Position numbers and translations under genes: made by a program. A stretch of DNA of 64,000 nucleotides. It comes from Candidatus Babeliaceae bacterium. GTDB lineage: Bacteria > Babelota > Babeliae > Babelales > Babelaceae. The stretch covers positions 62,001 to 126,000 of the forward strand of contig JAIETV010000004.1 in the NCBI GenBank assembly GCA_019744895.1, written 5' to 3'. Positions 34,052 to 43,958 of the stretch are shown here, piece after piece; position 1 is the first letter of the stretch, and every line of letters begins with the position of its first letter. A model generated the notes under the pieces. It did no database searches. It was given only the letters and a program-made list of their open reading frames with translations, and was not told where the DNA came from.

Positions 34052-35348
34052 ATTTAACCGGTACTCCCTGAAGGTCATATTCCGCACGCATGAGATTTTC
34101 AAAAAATGCCAATTGTGATTCCCCGAACCATTCAGATTCGTTCACAACTAAACAAATGGTTATAGGCCGAGTTTTGATTTGATATACTTCATATACAATT
34201 AAAGGCATTCTTGCATGCATCAATGGTGTCTTTTGCAGTTTAGCGTGAAAAAGACGATACAATAATAAGCCGTCAAATTTTTGTGTATATCTTTTCCAAA
34301 CTTCATTAACAAGAGGAACAAGTTTTCCTATATTTTTATTCGTTTTGCACGATAGTGAAATAAGGGGGACTTTATCAACAAGATGCTTGTAGGCATCAAG
34401 TGAGAATTCTAGATCTTTTTTAGATAACTCTGTCACAAGGTCTTGTTTATTCATAACTAAAATGAGTGCTTTGTATTGTTGCGTAAACGCATAAAAAGCC
34501 AATTTTAATTCTTGATCAGAAATTTTGTGCTCACTGCCATCTATTACCAAGAGCACAATATCGGAGTTTTTTAACGATTGCATAGTAGATTTTACCATCA
34601 TCGATTCAAGGTCACCTGAAACGGCACTTTTTTTTCGCACGCCCGCGGTATCAGCCAACATAATATTTTCATTATAAAAAGTTATATTTTCAACAATAGG
34701 CTCACGAGTCGTTCCAGCAATGGGAGAAACAATTGCGCGCTCTTTTGAAAGTATCGCATTAAGTATAGATGATTTGCCTACATTCGGTTTACCAAGTAAT
34801 GTTACACGACAACTAACATTCTCATCTTCACTAACAATTTTTTTTTCTGGCAATTCTTTTATTATAAGATCTAATAACGTATTAATATGTAAGCCATGCT
34901 CTGCAGATAACAGAACATATTCTTTATAACCAAGCTGTAAACATTCATATTGATTTTCAAGTGCTGCTTTTGTATCCGCTTTATTAATAACAAGAATGGT
35001 TTTTTTTCCGCTCGCACGGATAATGCTTGAAATTTCGCGATCTTCAACCGTAATACCAGCTACACCGTCAATAACAAATAGAAGAAGATCTGCTGAATCA
35101 AGTGCCTCAATTGCTTTTTTGCGTGACGCTTCTGCAAGAGGATCTTGATGTTTTTTGTGGGAAATTCCAGCAGTATCAGTTAACAAAAATGTTGTATTAT
35201 CTATACTAATGACATCTGAAAGTGTATCACGCGTAACCCCTTCAAAGTCTAAGGCCATACTTTTAACACAGCGAGACAATCTATTGAATAATGTTGATTT
35301 ACCGACATTCATGCGGCCAATAATAACAACACTTGGATATTTTTTCAT
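34026..35348 (-). CDS. der: ribosome-assembly GTPase Der (EngA)
   Basis: A 440-residue protein with two consecutive GTPase domains and a C-terminal KH-like domain, the Der hallmark. Domain 1 has GRMNVGKST, DTAG and NKAD. Domain 2 has GKPNVGKSS, DTAG and MNKQD. The C-terminal part begins near LVPLVNEVWKRYTQ. Der acts in 50S subunit maturation. The gene lies 26 bases downstream of dnaX on the same strand and its tail overlaps a small plus-strand gene. Confidence 0.97.
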   Translation of the reverse strand: MKKYPSVVIIGRMNVGKSTLFNRLSRCVKSMALDFEGVTRDTLSDVISIDNTTFLLTDTAGISHKKHQDPLAEASRKKAIEALDSADLLLFVIDGVAGITVEDREISSIIRASGKKTILVINKADTKAALENQYECLQLGYKEYVLLSAEHGLHINTLLDLIIKELPEKKIVSEDENVSCRVTLLGKPNVGKSSILNAILSKERAIVSPIAGTTREPIVENITFYNENIMLADTAGVRKKSAVSGDLESMMVKSTMQSLKNSDIVLLVIDGSEHKISDQELKLAFYAFTQQYKALILVMNKQDLVTELSKKDLEFSLDAYKHLVDKVPLISLSCKTNKNIGKLVPLVNEVWKRYTQKFDGLLLYRLFHAKLQKTPLMHARMPLIVYEVYQIKTRPITICLVVNESEWFGESQLAFFENLMRAEYDLQGVPVKFIVRKRNP

Positions 35349-35374
35349 ATTTTTATTTCTAAATTATTATAACG

Positions 35375-36934
35375 TTATACTTCTTGAATAGTTCCAGGAA
35401 AAATCTTGAGTGCTTGCAAAACAGTCTGACTTTGATCTGCCGCCGGCGTTCCTGCCCGTTGAACTGCGATTTTTTGAGCCACAGTTTTTTGTTGGTGCCT
35501 TGGGGCGATTCGCTGAGTCGTTAAAGAACCAGTTTTTGCAAGAACAAATTTTATATCAAGCTCTACCGGCACGCCAAATGCCTGTAATAGAAAAGGCTTC
35601 CAAATAAGTGCAGAATTATCTAACCATTCTTTAAAAAGTTCATGCTCTTTAAGACACTGAACACTACAACGGCTTGTCACTTGATCAAACTCAGTAGCCT
35701 GAGCTGATGAAAACAATGTATAAACCAGTGGCTCTACTTCTGTTTTTATGGTATCTACAAATTTAATCCATTGCGGTATTGATACCGATTGCTTGGGAGA
35801 TTGAGCTACGGCCACTACAGTATCAGTGTAAGCCAGTTCAGTATTATTTTTTTTTTCTGGCTCTTTTAAGGTTTTTGCTTGAATAGAAACTGACCCTGAG
35901 TTGCACATAGAAAGCAACATATACTCTACAACTGCATCAGCCATTGAAGTTCTTGCAAGAAGCTGCTCTGTTTGATAACTTATTTTTAAATGCAACAAAG
36001 CTTGCTCATATTTTTGTTTGTTTTGGATATATTTAGGATAGTACAAATTACTACGTATGTATACAGTCAACTCTTTCCAAAGAGCATGAGCATTGTATCG
36101 ATTAGTTTTTAAAAACATCAAAAGCTCATGCGTGTTACTATTCTCAATAAAACCATATAATTTCATAATCATAGGCCTGCCAATGATACCAAGAACTCTA
36201 CTTACAGAGTCGCCTGTAACCTTATTATCTTCTGCCAAGGCTACACGCTCAAGCATGGTTAGCGCATCGCGAGCTGAGCCACCAGATTGTTGCGCCAGCA
36301 AATCTAAACCTTGAGAATCGTAATCGATAGCTTCAGCTTGGCAAATTTTTTGTAAATGTTGAATAAGTGTTTCTGAAGGAATGGGATCGAAAAATATTTG
36401 AAAGCAACGTGATTTAATAGTTTCAATAATTTTTTCTGGATCGGTCGTTGCTAGAATAAACATCACATGCACCGGCGGTTCTTCTAGGATTTTAAGCGCT
36501 GCATTAAAAGCCGCTTTACTCAGCATATGCGCTTCATCGATAAGATAGATTTTTTTGCGCGCCAATGTTGGCAACATTGATGCATTTTCAATAATTAAGC
36601 GCATATTATCAACGCCTGTGTGCGACGCCGCATCAATTTCGATAAAATCTGGATGCTGGCCAGCAAAAAGCGCTTTGCAGGACATGCAGATACTACATGG
36701 CAAAATAACGATTTGAGGCGCTTTGATAAATTCATCTAACTGCTCACAATTAACTGCTGCAGCAAAAATGCGCCCCATAGAAGTTTTACCAGAACCGCGT
36801 AACCCTGAAAAGAGATATGCGGGGAAAAAAGCTTTTTTATATAAGCTGTTCTTTAAAAGACGAACTGATAACTCTTGCCCAACAAGCTCATTAAAATTTT
36901 TTGATCGCCATTTACGTGCAAGATGTACCGTCAT
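35375..36934 (-). CDS. dnaX: DNA polymerase III gamma/tau subunit
   Basis: A 519-residue clamp-loader ATPase. It has Walker A GLRGSGKTS (about 44-52), a four-cysteine zinc motif (NCEQ then CSICMSC), Walker B YLIDEAHML and the SRC sensor region (IKSRCFQIF). The C-terminal third is Gln/Ala-rich and divergent, as expected for a tau-like polymerase-binding tail. It lies downstream of the SRP RNA gene, a neighbourhood also seen in other bacteria (scr-dnaX in Bacillus). A terminator separates the RNA from dnaX. Confidence 0.96.
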   Translation of the reverse strand: MTVHLARKWRSKNFNELVGQELSVRLLKNSLYKKAFFPAYLFSGLRGSGKTSMGRIFAAAVNCEQLDEFIKAPQIVILPCSICMSCKALFAGQHPDFIEIDAASHTGVDNMRLIIENASMLPTLARKKIYLIDEAHMLSKAAFNAALKILEEPPVHVMFILATTDPEKIIETIKSRCFQIFFDPIPSETLIQHLQKICQAEAIDYDSQGLDLLAQQSGGSARDALTMLERVALAEDNKVTGDSVSRVLGIIGRPMIMKLYGFIENSNTHELLMFLKTNRYNAHALWKELTVYIRSNLYYPKYIQNKQKYEQALLHLKISYQTEQLLARTSMADAVVEYMLLSMCNSGSVSIQAKTLKEPEKKNNTELAYTDTVVAVAQSPKQSVSIPQWIKFVDTIKTEVEPLVYTLFSSAQATEFDQVTSRCSVQCLKEHELFKEWLDNSALIWKPFLLQAFGVPVELDIKFVLAKTGSLTTQRIAPRHQQKTVAQKIAVQRAGTPAADQSQTVLQALKIFPGTIQEV

Positions 36935-36964
36935 ATTTCGTAACTTTCATAAAAGTTAACTTAT

Positions 36965-36997
36965 AAAAAAAATTCAAAGTAACGCACAGTAGCGCGT
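36965..36997 (-). terminator. terminator after SRP RNA
   Basis: On the minus strand ACGCGC-TACT-GTGCGT forms a 6-bp stem with a tetraloop. A run of eight T follows a few bases later. Confidence 0.7.
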
Positions 36998-37004
36998 CAT
37001 AAAC

Positions 37005-37089
37005 GAGGAGCAGATACAAAAACTTCCGCTAACCGTGCTGCTTCTTCTCAGACCTGACACTTTATTTAACTGTTTTTTATCTACTCCTC
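37005..37089 (-). ncRNA. ffs: signal recognition particle RNA (small, 4.5S type)
   Basis: On the minus strand the conserved Ffh-binding apex is readable: GTCAGGTC-TGAGAA-GAAGCAGC. This matches the bacterial consensus GUCAGGYC...GNAAGCAGC, with a GAGA tetraloop in place of the common GGAA. The ends form a long stem: GAGGAGTAGATA at the 5' end pairs with TATCTGCTCCTC at the 3' end (one G-U pair). The core is about 85 bases and may extend a few bases on each side. It has no Alu domain. It lies between tRNA-Ser and dnaX and is followed by its own terminator. Its product works with Ffh in membrane targeting. Confidence 0.9.
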
Positions 37090-37149
37090 AAGTTTTTAAT
37101 AGCCTGCGACCTAAAGTTTGCCTTCCCTACAGCCCGAATAAGCCAAAGT

Positions 37150-37241
37150 TGGTGGAGAGAGAGGGATTCGAACCCTCGATGCCCTTTTCAGAACATACAT
37201 GATTTCCAATCATGCTCTTTCGGCCTCTCAGACATCTCTCC
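37150..37241 (-). tRNA. tRNA-Ser (anticodon GGA)
   Basis: A 92-base class II tRNA with long variable arm and encoded CCA. The acceptor GGAGAGA pairs with TCTCTCC. The anticodon stem CATGA/TCATG holds the loop TTGGAAA. The T-arm is GAGGG-TTCGAAT-CCCTC. The discriminator base is A rather than the G common in bacterial tRNA-Ser. Confidence 0.96.
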
Positions 37242-37266
37242 TGCAAGTTTTGGTACGCTCGCGCCG

Positions 37267-38118
37267 TTAAGCTTTGCGTTGAGCCGGTCTTGATTGTAAA
37301 CGCTTTTGCGGACGAGCAGCACCTGCTATACGTTTTGCCTTTTGACGTTCAGCTTCTGCCCCATCTTCACTAAGGACCGTTTCAATAATACGGTCAAGCG
37401 AATTGTCTTCAATAACTTCTTCTTGAAGCTTAGAAGTAGCAGCTACCTGCTGGCCACGTTTAACCGCTTCTGCAAGATATGCCAAAATTACTTCAAGTGC
37501 TCGCGGTGCGTCATCATTTGTTGGAATTACAAAATCGATTCCTGATGGATCAGAATTTGTATCAACCAATGCAACAATAGGTACGCCAGCCGATTTAGCC
37601 TCTTTGATTGCAACATGTTCTTTGTTTACATCAACAACTACAAGAGCGCCTACTGGCCAACGTAATTCACGAATGCCGCCAACGTTCTTTTCAAGACGCT
37701 CTTTCATTTTATTGAAAAGGTTAAGCTCTTTTTTAATGTAATGCGATGATTCAGATTTTGCCAAAATATCTTCAAAATGAAGCATTTTAGTAACTGATTT
37801 TTTGACTTGGGGATAGTTAGTAAGTGTGCCACCAATCCAGCGATGAGTTACAGAAGGAGACTTAACTACTTCAAGAACTTTGGGCAAAACCGCTTGAGCT
37901 GATTTTTTTGTGCCAACCCATAAAACAGATTTACCTTGAGAGGCTAAAGACTCAAGAAATTGAGCAGCTTTTTCAAGCTGAAAAGCCGTTTTTGAGACGT
38001 CAATAAGATGAATTCCATTTTTATGTCCCCAGATATATGGGTTCATTTTTGGATTCCAGCGCCACGTTTGGTGTCCGAACTGTACGCCGCTTTTAATAAG
38101 CTGTTTTAAATCGATCAT
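37267..38118 (-). CDS. rpsB: 30S ribosomal protein S2
   Basis: A 283-residue protein with typical S2 blocks: GVQFGHQTWRWNPKMNPYIWG at the start, HRWIGGTLTNYPQVKKSV, then ALVDTNSDPSGIDFVIPTND. A basic tail of about 50 residues (ending RPQKRLQSRPAQRKA) extends past the usual end. The expected partner tsf is not next to it. tRNA-Ser follows after 25 bases. A structured leader lies upstream. Confidence 0.97.
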   Translation of the reverse strand: MIDLKQLIKSGVQFGHQTWRWNPKMNPYIWGHKNGIHLIDVSKTAFQLEKAAQFLESLASQGKSVLWVGTKKSAQAVLPKVLEVVKSPSVTHRWIGGTLTNYPQVKKSVTKMLHFEDILAKSESSHYIKKELNLFNKMKERLEKNVGGIRELRWPVGALVVVDVNKEHVAIKEAKSAGVPIVALVDTNSDPSGIDFVIPTNDDAPRALEVILAYLAEAVKRGQQVAATSKLQEEVIEDNSLDRIIETVLSEDGAEAERQKAKRIAGAARPQKRLQSRPAQRKA

Positions 38119-38146
38119 ATTATAACTTTCGGTAGGTTATTGTCTG

Positions 38147-38200
38147 TTGTTTTCTGGCGCTTCTTAACAGGAGAAGTTTACCACCTACATCAGAAAACAA
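38147..38200 (-). promoter_or_regulatory. structured rpsB leader (possible S2 autoregulatory element)
   Basis: In the 150-base gap upstream of rpsB, a perfect 10-bp stem (TTGTTTTCTG/CAGAAAACAA on the minus strand, arms 38191-38200 and 38147-38156) encloses an inner hairpin (CTTCT/AGAAG). It ends 28 bases before the start codon. Ribosomal-protein leaders often bind their own product, so an S2-responsive element is a reasonable inference. Confidence 0.4.
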
Positions 38201-38269
38201 GGTGTTTTTTTACTTTATTCAGTGTAACTTTATTACAAAAAATTACAATACTACGCCTGGTGAACAACA

Positions 38270-39751
38270 TCAATCTTGTCCGCTCTCTTGGGAACCTATC
38301 ACCTCACCACGAGCTACGGCTTTCTCATAACGACGTCCTAAAAAGTGCGCAACAAGAACCCATAAGCCAATAATTGTTGCAAAAAACATAGCGTTTACTG
38401 CACTTATTGAAAGCACTGTGCCTCCTAGTCTATCTGAAATCCCTGAAAACGTCGCTCCAACACTTTTTGCAAATTTTGTACCAAATGAATCGATCCAAGA
38501 TTTTGATTTAAACTTGATGAGCTTGGTGGTTGGAATGTACAGACTTTCGCGCAGAGGAGAGGCAAATGCATAGTTAAGAGCCTTGAGAAAAATATAGGCT
38601 AAACTGATACTTGCGGCCGCAGCTTGATTGGTTATCATTGAGGCCGTAAAATAATACACCATTAAAACTGCAGTAATAATAGGCACAAGAAGTAATGAAC
38701 GTCTTTCACCAAGGTATTCAATAAGAGCCCTAGTTCCTAAAAGCGTAATGCCAAACCCAATCGCGTGCACCCAAAAATCATCTCCGAGTAGTAATGCCGT
38801 CTTTTGCGATATTGTTAAAGATGCCTTTCCTGCAACAGATACACGCTCTATATTGACATATACATTTACTACTTCCCAAAATGAAACAACCCCTAAAATA
38901 CCCATAACATAAGGATATTTTACCATAAGGATAAGTCCCTCAACATTCTTTTTGAGGGCTTGCCACCAGCTGGTTGCCGGTTGCTTTTCCTCTTTTGCAT
39001 GTTGTTTTTCAAATTTGTATGCAGCTTCGTAGCCATGCATGGTTTTTGATGGAACAAAATAGATCATTAAAGCGATCAACGCGGGTACCGCAAGAAGTAA
39101 CGCCGAGGTTATATAAAAAAGAATTTGATGGTTTACCGCGTCAGACAGTAATTGTTGCCCCGTAACAGTATTTATACGCGTCAACCACCAACAAGCAAAT
39201 GATGTTGCAACAACACCACCAAGCTTTGATGCAGCAACCATGATAGGATAATTGCTTTTTGCAGCATCTGGAGAGGTTATAGAATGGCTAAATGACCAGA
39301 AAAGTCCTACGACAAAAGGATTGAATCCATCCATAAAAAAGTAAACGATCCATCCAAAAATTCTATCAACACTTTGCTCTGTATTTGGCAAACCTATCGT
39401 TGGATGCGTGATGTAGTAGCCAATAATAAGCCCACCAATACCATAAATCAAGCTATAAAGTGTCAGCAATTGAGCTCTACGCATAATATCGACAAGCTTT
39501 GAAAATAATAAAATAGCAGGAATAAGAAAAATCATTGACCATAGCTTAGCAATTGCAAGGGATTCTTTACCACCTACTATACTAGTAAAAAGCGAATCTT
39601 TAAGCGTACGGACCACCGTATATGTGCCGATAATACAAAAAAATGATAGCGAAAGGAGTAAAACCTTTACACGCTCATCTTTTTTGATATAGACGAGCTT
39701 ATTATAAAGCGCATGTAATGAAAAATTAGAAAATATACTCTTAATACCCAT
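38270..39751 (-). CDS. ATP/ADP translocase-family nucleotide transporter (second of two)
   Basis: A 493-residue protein with about 12 membrane helices of the NTT/Tlc family, which exchanges host ATP for ADP or imports nucleotides. Family features include the N-terminal YTVVRTLKDSLF block and IYFFMDGFNPFVVGLFWSF. The late block is KALNYAFASPLRESLYIPTT followed by KFKSKSWIDSFGTKFAKSVG. The start at 39751 has AAGGG upstream; a start at 39817 would run back into a hairpin. A charged cytoplasmic loop lies around residues 255-285. It is paralogous to the gene directly upstream. Substrate (ATP/ADP versus other NTPs) cannot be told by eye. Confidence 0.93.
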   Translation of the reverse strand: MGIKSIFSNFSLHALYNKLVYIKKDERVKVLLLSLSFFCIIGTYTVVRTLKDSLFTSIVGGKESLAIAKLWSMIFLIPAILLFSKLVDIMRRAQLLTLYSLIYGIGGLIIGYYITHPTIGLPNTEQSVDRIFGWIVYFFMDGFNPFVVGLFWSFSHSITSPDAAKSNYPIMVAASKLGGVVATSFACWWLTRINTVTGQQLLSDAVNHQILFYITSALLLAVPALIALMIYFVPSKTMHGYEAAYKFEKQHAKEEKQPATSWWQALKKNVEGLILMVKYPYVMGILGVVSFWEVVNVYVNIERVSVAGKASLTISQKTALLLGDDFWVHAIGFGITLLGTRALIEYLGERRSLLLVPIITAVLMVYYFTASMITNQAAAASISLAYIFLKALNYAFASPLRESLYIPTTKLIKFKSKSWIDSFGTKFAKSVGATFSGISDRLGGTVLSISAVNAMFFATIIGLWVLVAHFLGRRYEKAVARGEVIGSQESGQD

Positions 39752-39774
39752 TATATCCCTTACCCATTTTGGAG

Positions 39775-39819
39775 AGATGGGTTTTCTTATGACACTTTTG
39801 TCACAAAGAAAACCCATCT
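39775..39819 (-). repeat. 14-bp perfect hairpin between the two translocase genes
   Basis: AGATGGGTTTTCTT (39775-39788) is perfectly inverted at 39806-39819. A small inner stem (TGACA/TGTCA) makes nearly the whole element pair. It lies between two same-strand genes and could end the upstream transcript or set relative expression. Confidence 0.6.
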
Positions 39820-39855
39820 TAATTTTACAACATAGTGCTTAATACAAAATAATTG

Positions 39856-41337
39856 TTAGCAGACAACGCGTTTTTCATCAATCGCATTCTTATATGTTTT
39901 ACCAAGATAAAGAGCTACAAAGAACCATATCGCAACAAGCCCATAACCAAGAACTGATGCCATTAAAATATAATGTGCTTTGCCTGCAATTTCTCCAAAT
40001 GCTCCTTGTAGTGGCTTGAGAGACATATTGAATATCGATCCCACTTCTTTAGAACCACGTGAGCCGAATACTTCAATCCAAGCTTGCGATTTAAAGCGTA
40101 CATCATGTGTTGTTGGAATATACAATTGTTTCATGGCAGGACCATTAAGTGCATAGTTAATAGCTTTTGAACCAACCATCAGCCAGAATAAGAACGGTAG
40201 GCTATCAAACGTTATAAAGCCCGTAATGGCAGCTGCAACGATAATAGGCATCATAACCAATGCAACACCTACACCGAGCAAACGAGTAATGTTACTTACA
40301 CCGAGTAATAAGCAAATCAATGAGATAATATTTACATATGAACCATATTGCCCAAGGTAAGCATCCAATGCACGCCCAGTATAATGGGTGCTTGCAAGGA
40401 CTTTAAAGTTAAAATCAAAAATAGTAACAATAATTTCATAACTGGCGATAGCTGCAAAAATACCCATCAAATACTTGTGACTTAAAAGTAATTTTAAACC
40501 CTCAAGAAATCCTGGTTCCTGTTCTTTTTCAATATTAGCTTCATTTTTTCCGTGAAAAGAAGCAAGAAGATTTTTAGGTGTAACTTTTAAGAAATTTCTA
40601 ATTAAAATGCCAACCAAACTGATGCTCAGCGCGCAAACAAAAAACGAAATTGCACTTGTGGTTTTGAGGTAAGATGGCACAAATTGCGCAAAGGATACAA
40701 GATAAGCTGAAAATGGATTTAAAAGGTTTGGAATATTTGCAGCATTTTCAAACTGCTTGAGCGTTTGTGCAATAGGGGTAATAAACATTGGCCCGATAAT
40801 GCCACCAAATTGACCAATAGCTGTGACCAGATAAAATCCTTTTTTGGCAGAGTTAGAATCTGTTGTATCAGATGCAAATGCCCAGAATAATGCCACCACT
40901 AGTGAACCATAACTTTCTACAAAAATATAGATAACATAACCCAACACCTTTGTTAAATAATATTCTGCGCCGGTATAGGTAGCAATAGTTGCCGCATCGG
41001 CTTGAAATTTGCAGAGCAACAAACCAAAAAGTAATGCACCACCTGCATAAATGGTTGAAAGTATGTAGAACATTTTTTCACGAGAATATCTGTCCATTAG
41101 CTTGGTGTAGAACATAACCAAGGGAAAAAGAAGTATTAATGAGGCTGTTTTAGCCCAAGGGATATCATGCTTACTGACAAGATTTATAAAAACAGAATCT
41201 TTTAATACGCGAAGCGTCCAATAAGATCCAATAATAAGGGCAAAAATAACACCCATGCGAAGGAATTTTTTAAATTCTTCCTTTTCAAACTCGCCAAAAA
41301 TTGGTCTAAGAATATACTGCAGTGCCGAAAGTATCAT
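39856..41337 (-). CDS. ATP/ADP translocase-family nucleotide transporter (first of two)
   Basis: A 493-residue, 12-helix NTT/Tlc-family transporter. It has the N-terminal block SYWTLRVLKDSVFINLV, then YIFVESYGSLVVALFWAFASD. The late block is SKAINYALNGPAMKQLYIPTT followed by RFKSQAWIEVFGSRGSKEVG. NTT proteins are the hallmark of energy parasitism in Chlamydiae, Rickettsiales and related intracellular bacteria and of plastids. The two tandem copies are alike in length but clearly diverged, so they may differ in substrate or direction. AAAGGAC precedes the ATG. It is divergent from lon. Confidence 0.93.
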   Translation of the reverse strand: MILSALQYILRPIFGEFEKEEFKKFLRMGVIFALIIGSYWTLRVLKDSVFINLVSKHDIPWAKTASLILLFPLVMFYTKLMDRYSREKMFYILSTIYAGGALLFGLLLCKFQADAATIATYTGAEYYLTKVLGYVIYIFVESYGSLVVALFWAFASDTTDSNSAKKGFYLVTAIGQFGGIIGPMFITPIAQTLKQFENAANIPNLLNPFSAYLVSFAQFVPSYLKTTSAISFFVCALSISLVGILIRNFLKVTPKNLLASFHGKNEANIEKEQEPGFLEGLKLLLSHKYLMGIFAAIASYEIIVTIFDFNFKVLASTHYTGRALDAYLGQYGSYVNIISLICLLLGVSNITRLLGVGVALVMMPIIVAAAITGFITFDSLPFLFWLMVGSKAINYALNGPAMKQLYIPTTHDVRFKSQAWIEVFGSRGSKEVGSIFNMSLKPLQGAFGEIAGKAHYILMASVLGYGLVAIWFFVALYLGKTYKNAIDEKRVVC

Positions 41338-41395
41338 ACAAAAGTCCTTTTTGTAGGTAAAAAAATAAAAAAAAGTTTCATATTTATATTACTAC

Positions 41396-41429
41396 GGGGC
41401 TTTTCTTTTGTAAAACTAAAAAAAGCCCC
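41396..41429. repeat. inverted repeat in the translocase-lon divergent gap
   Basis: GGGGCTTTT (41396-41404) is inverted as AAAAGCCCC (41421-41429). It lies between divergent genes, where a terminator is not expected, so it may be a regulator site or block read-through. Confidence 0.4.
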
Positions 41430-41516
41430 TCATTTACGTATCAATTTGCCTATGATAAACTATCTTCATATGCACGATAGAACCCTGTCGTAACCTACGT
41501 GTGGAGAATTAAACTT

Positions 41517-43934
41517 ATGATTAATCAAGAAAGTGGTGCGTCTGAACGCATCAAAAGCAATAAAAAGCACTTGCTGCCCCTTTTACCCCTAAAGAATGTG
41601 GTCATTTTGCCTAAAAGCATTATCCCCATTATAGTTGGTCGACCGTCTTCAATTCAAGCGGTAGAACATGCCCTTAAACATTCCAAAGAAATTTTTATAT
41701 CTGCCCAAAAAGACCCTTCAGTAGAAAATCCTACTCAAGACGATGTTTTTGCGTATGGCACCCGCTCTATTATTTTGCAAGTTGTACGTATGCCAAAAGG
41801 TGCATTAAAAATCTTGGTTGAGGGGCTCTCGCGCGCTCGCATGGTTGATGCTGAAGCGCAGGATGGATTTTATTTAGCAGAATTCATCGATCTACCAACT
41901 CCAAACCTTGAACGGACCCTTGAGATTGAAGCTCTTTGGCGCCACTTGCATGTACTATATGTACGCTATACGCAGCTTAATAGTAAAATACCTCAAGATC
42001 TTATGGGTAATGCCAAAACAATCGGCGATATAGACGGTATCGCGGATACTTTTACGATACATATGAACTTAACATTTGACGAACGACAGGAGTTACTTGA
42101 AATTATCTCTCTTGAAGATCGTCTTGTTCGTCTTGCCCAATTAATGAACAAAGAGATTGATATCTTGGAGACCGAAGAACGTATTCGTGGTCGTGTGCAA
42201 ACACAAGTTGAAAAAAATCAACGAGAGTATTATCTGAGTGAGCAGCTTAAAGCTATTCAAAAAGAGCTTGGTAGGGATGATCAGCATACCGAAATACAAC
42301 AACTTCGTTCAAAGGCAAAGTCTTTGGGGCTACCAGAAGAGCCTGCTGAGAAGATAGAAAAAGAGCTCAAGCGCCTTGAGCAGATGCCGCCCATGTCATC
42401 TGAGGCAGTAGTAAGTCGCAACTATATCGATTGGGTTATATCCCTTCCATGGTCAAAAACGAGCAAAGATAACATTAGCTTTGAACAAGCCGAAAAAATT
42501 TTAAATAAAAGCCATGCCGGACTGAAAAAGGCAAAAGAGCGTATTGTAGAATTCTTAGCGGCTAAGAAATTTTCAAATTCTCTTGAACGGTCACCTATAA
42601 TCTGTTTAGTTGGGCCACCAGGTGTTGGTAAAACCTCACTTGCTGAATCGATAGCTGAAAGTCTTGGACGTGAATTCGTCCGGATATCTTTAGGAGGCGT
42701 TCGAGATGAAGCTGAAATTCGTGGTCACCGCAGAACCTATATCGGGGCGTTACCTGGTAAAATTTTGCAGGCTATGCGCAGAGCAAAGTTTCAGAACCCA
42801 GTGATTTTATTGGATGAAATTGATAAAATGTCGCAAGATACTCATGGCGATCCAGGCGCTGCTTTACTTGAAGTGCTGGACCCCGAACAAAATAAAAACT
42901 TTGTTGATCACTTTTTGGAGCTCGAGTATGATCTTTCTAAAGTAATGTTTATCACTACTGCAAATCATCTAGAGGGAATACCATACCCACTTTTTGATCG
43001 TATGGAAATTATCTCACTTTCTGGGTACACTGACGACGAAAAAGTTTCTATTGCGCATGATTTTCTTGTGCCAAAAAATCTCAAAGAGTATGGTTTAAAA
43101 AAAGCTCAATGTAAAATCGATGACGATATACTCAAAATTATTATTGGCGATTACACAAAAGAGTCTGGTGTAAGACAACTTGATCGCACTATTGCAAAAC
43201 TTATGCGCAAAGTTATTCAACAATTATTGTTAAACCCAAAAACAAAATCAGTAACTATAACGCCTGCATTGATTAAAGAGTGGCTTGGAAACGTGAAATA
43301 CAAAAGAACTAATCTTGAAATTGGCACGCCTAAAATCGGTCTAGCAACTGGCCTTGCATGGACAGAAATGGGTGGCGATGTGCTTGAAATAGAAGCTACC
43401 GTAATGCCGGGAAAAGGGAGCGTTAACCTCACAGGACAGCTGGGTGATGTTATGCAGGAATCTGCGCATGCAGCGCTTAGTTACATCCGTTCAAGAGCCG
43501 CTGACCTGGGATTACCGGCAAGTTTTAATCAGTCGCGGGATATCCATATTCATATTCCTGAAGGAGCAACCCCTAAAGATGGTCCTTCCGCTGGTATTAC
43601 CATGTGTACTGCTCTCATATCTGCACTCACGAAAAATCCTATTAATCCACGGGTTGCCATGACAGGCGAGATTACTTTGCGGGGAAGAGTACTTGGTGTA
43701 GGGGGACTTAAAGAAAAAATTCTTGCTGGGCATCAGCACAAAATTTCAACGATATTACTTCCTTATGAAAATAAAGACGATGTGGAAGAATTTATCAAAG
43801 ACATACCAAGCGATTTAAAACTCATATATGTTAAAACAATAGATGAAGTACTTAAATATGCGTTTACGAAAAATCCATTTTCACGGCCAATGAAACACGC
43901 AAAGAAAAAAAGTAAAACAACACAATCCAAATAA
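41517..43934 (+). CDS. lon: Lon ATP-dependent protease
   Basis: A protein of about 805 residues with full Lon order. The N-terminal substrate-binding domain begins [20 protein letters not shown]. The AAA+ domain has Walker A GPPGVGKT and Walker [10 protein letters not shown]. The Ser-Lys protease domain has DGPSAGIT (nucleophile Ser) and [10 protein letters not shown] (Lys). It degrades misfolded and regulatory proteins in the cytoplasm. The start at 41517 has GGAG upstream; a GTG at 41499 is an alternative. A possible promoter (TTTACG-17-TAAACT) lies about 45-75 bases upstream. A tiny lipoprotein gene follows 24 bases later. Confidence 0.97.
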   Translation: MINQESGASERIKSNKKHLLPLLPLKNVVILPKSIIPIIVGRPSSIQAVEHALKHSKEIFISAQKDPSVENPTQDDVFAYGTRSIILQVVRMPKGALKILVEGLSRARMVDAEAQDGFYLAEFIDLPTPNLERTLEIEALWRHLHVLYVRYTQLNSKIPQDLMGNAKTIGDIDGIADTFTIHMNLTFDERQELLEIISLEDRLVRLAQLMNKEIDILETEERIRGRVQTQVEKNQREYYLSEQLKAIQKELGRDDQHTEIQQLRSKAKSLGLPEEPAEKIEKELKRLEQMPPMSSEAVVSRNYIDWVISLPWSKTSKDNISFEQAEKILNKSHAGLKKAKERIVEFLAAKKFSNSLERSPIICLVGPPGVGKTSLAESIAESLGREFVRISLGGVRDEAEIRGHRRTYIGALPGKILQAMRRAKFQNPVILLDEIDKMSQDTHGDPGAALLEVLDPEQNKNFVDHFLELEYDLSKVMFITTANHLEGIPYPLFDRMEIISLSGYTDDEKVSIAHDFLVPKNLKEYGLKKAQCKIDDDILKIIIGDYTKESGVRQLDRTIAKLMRKVIQQLLLNPKTKSVTITPALIKEWLGNVKYKRTNLEIGTPKIGLATGLAWTEMGGDVLEIEATVMPGKGSVNLTGQLGDVMQESAHAALSYIRSRAADLGLPASFNQSRDIHIHIPEGATPKDGPSAGITMCTALISALTKNPINPRVAMTGEITLRGRVLGVGGLKEKILAGHQHKISTILLPYENKDDVEEFIKDIPSDLKLIYVKTIDEVLKYAFTKNPFSRPMKHAKKKSKTTQSK

Positions 43935-43958
43935 AACCCCCAGAGAAAGGTCTTTTTA

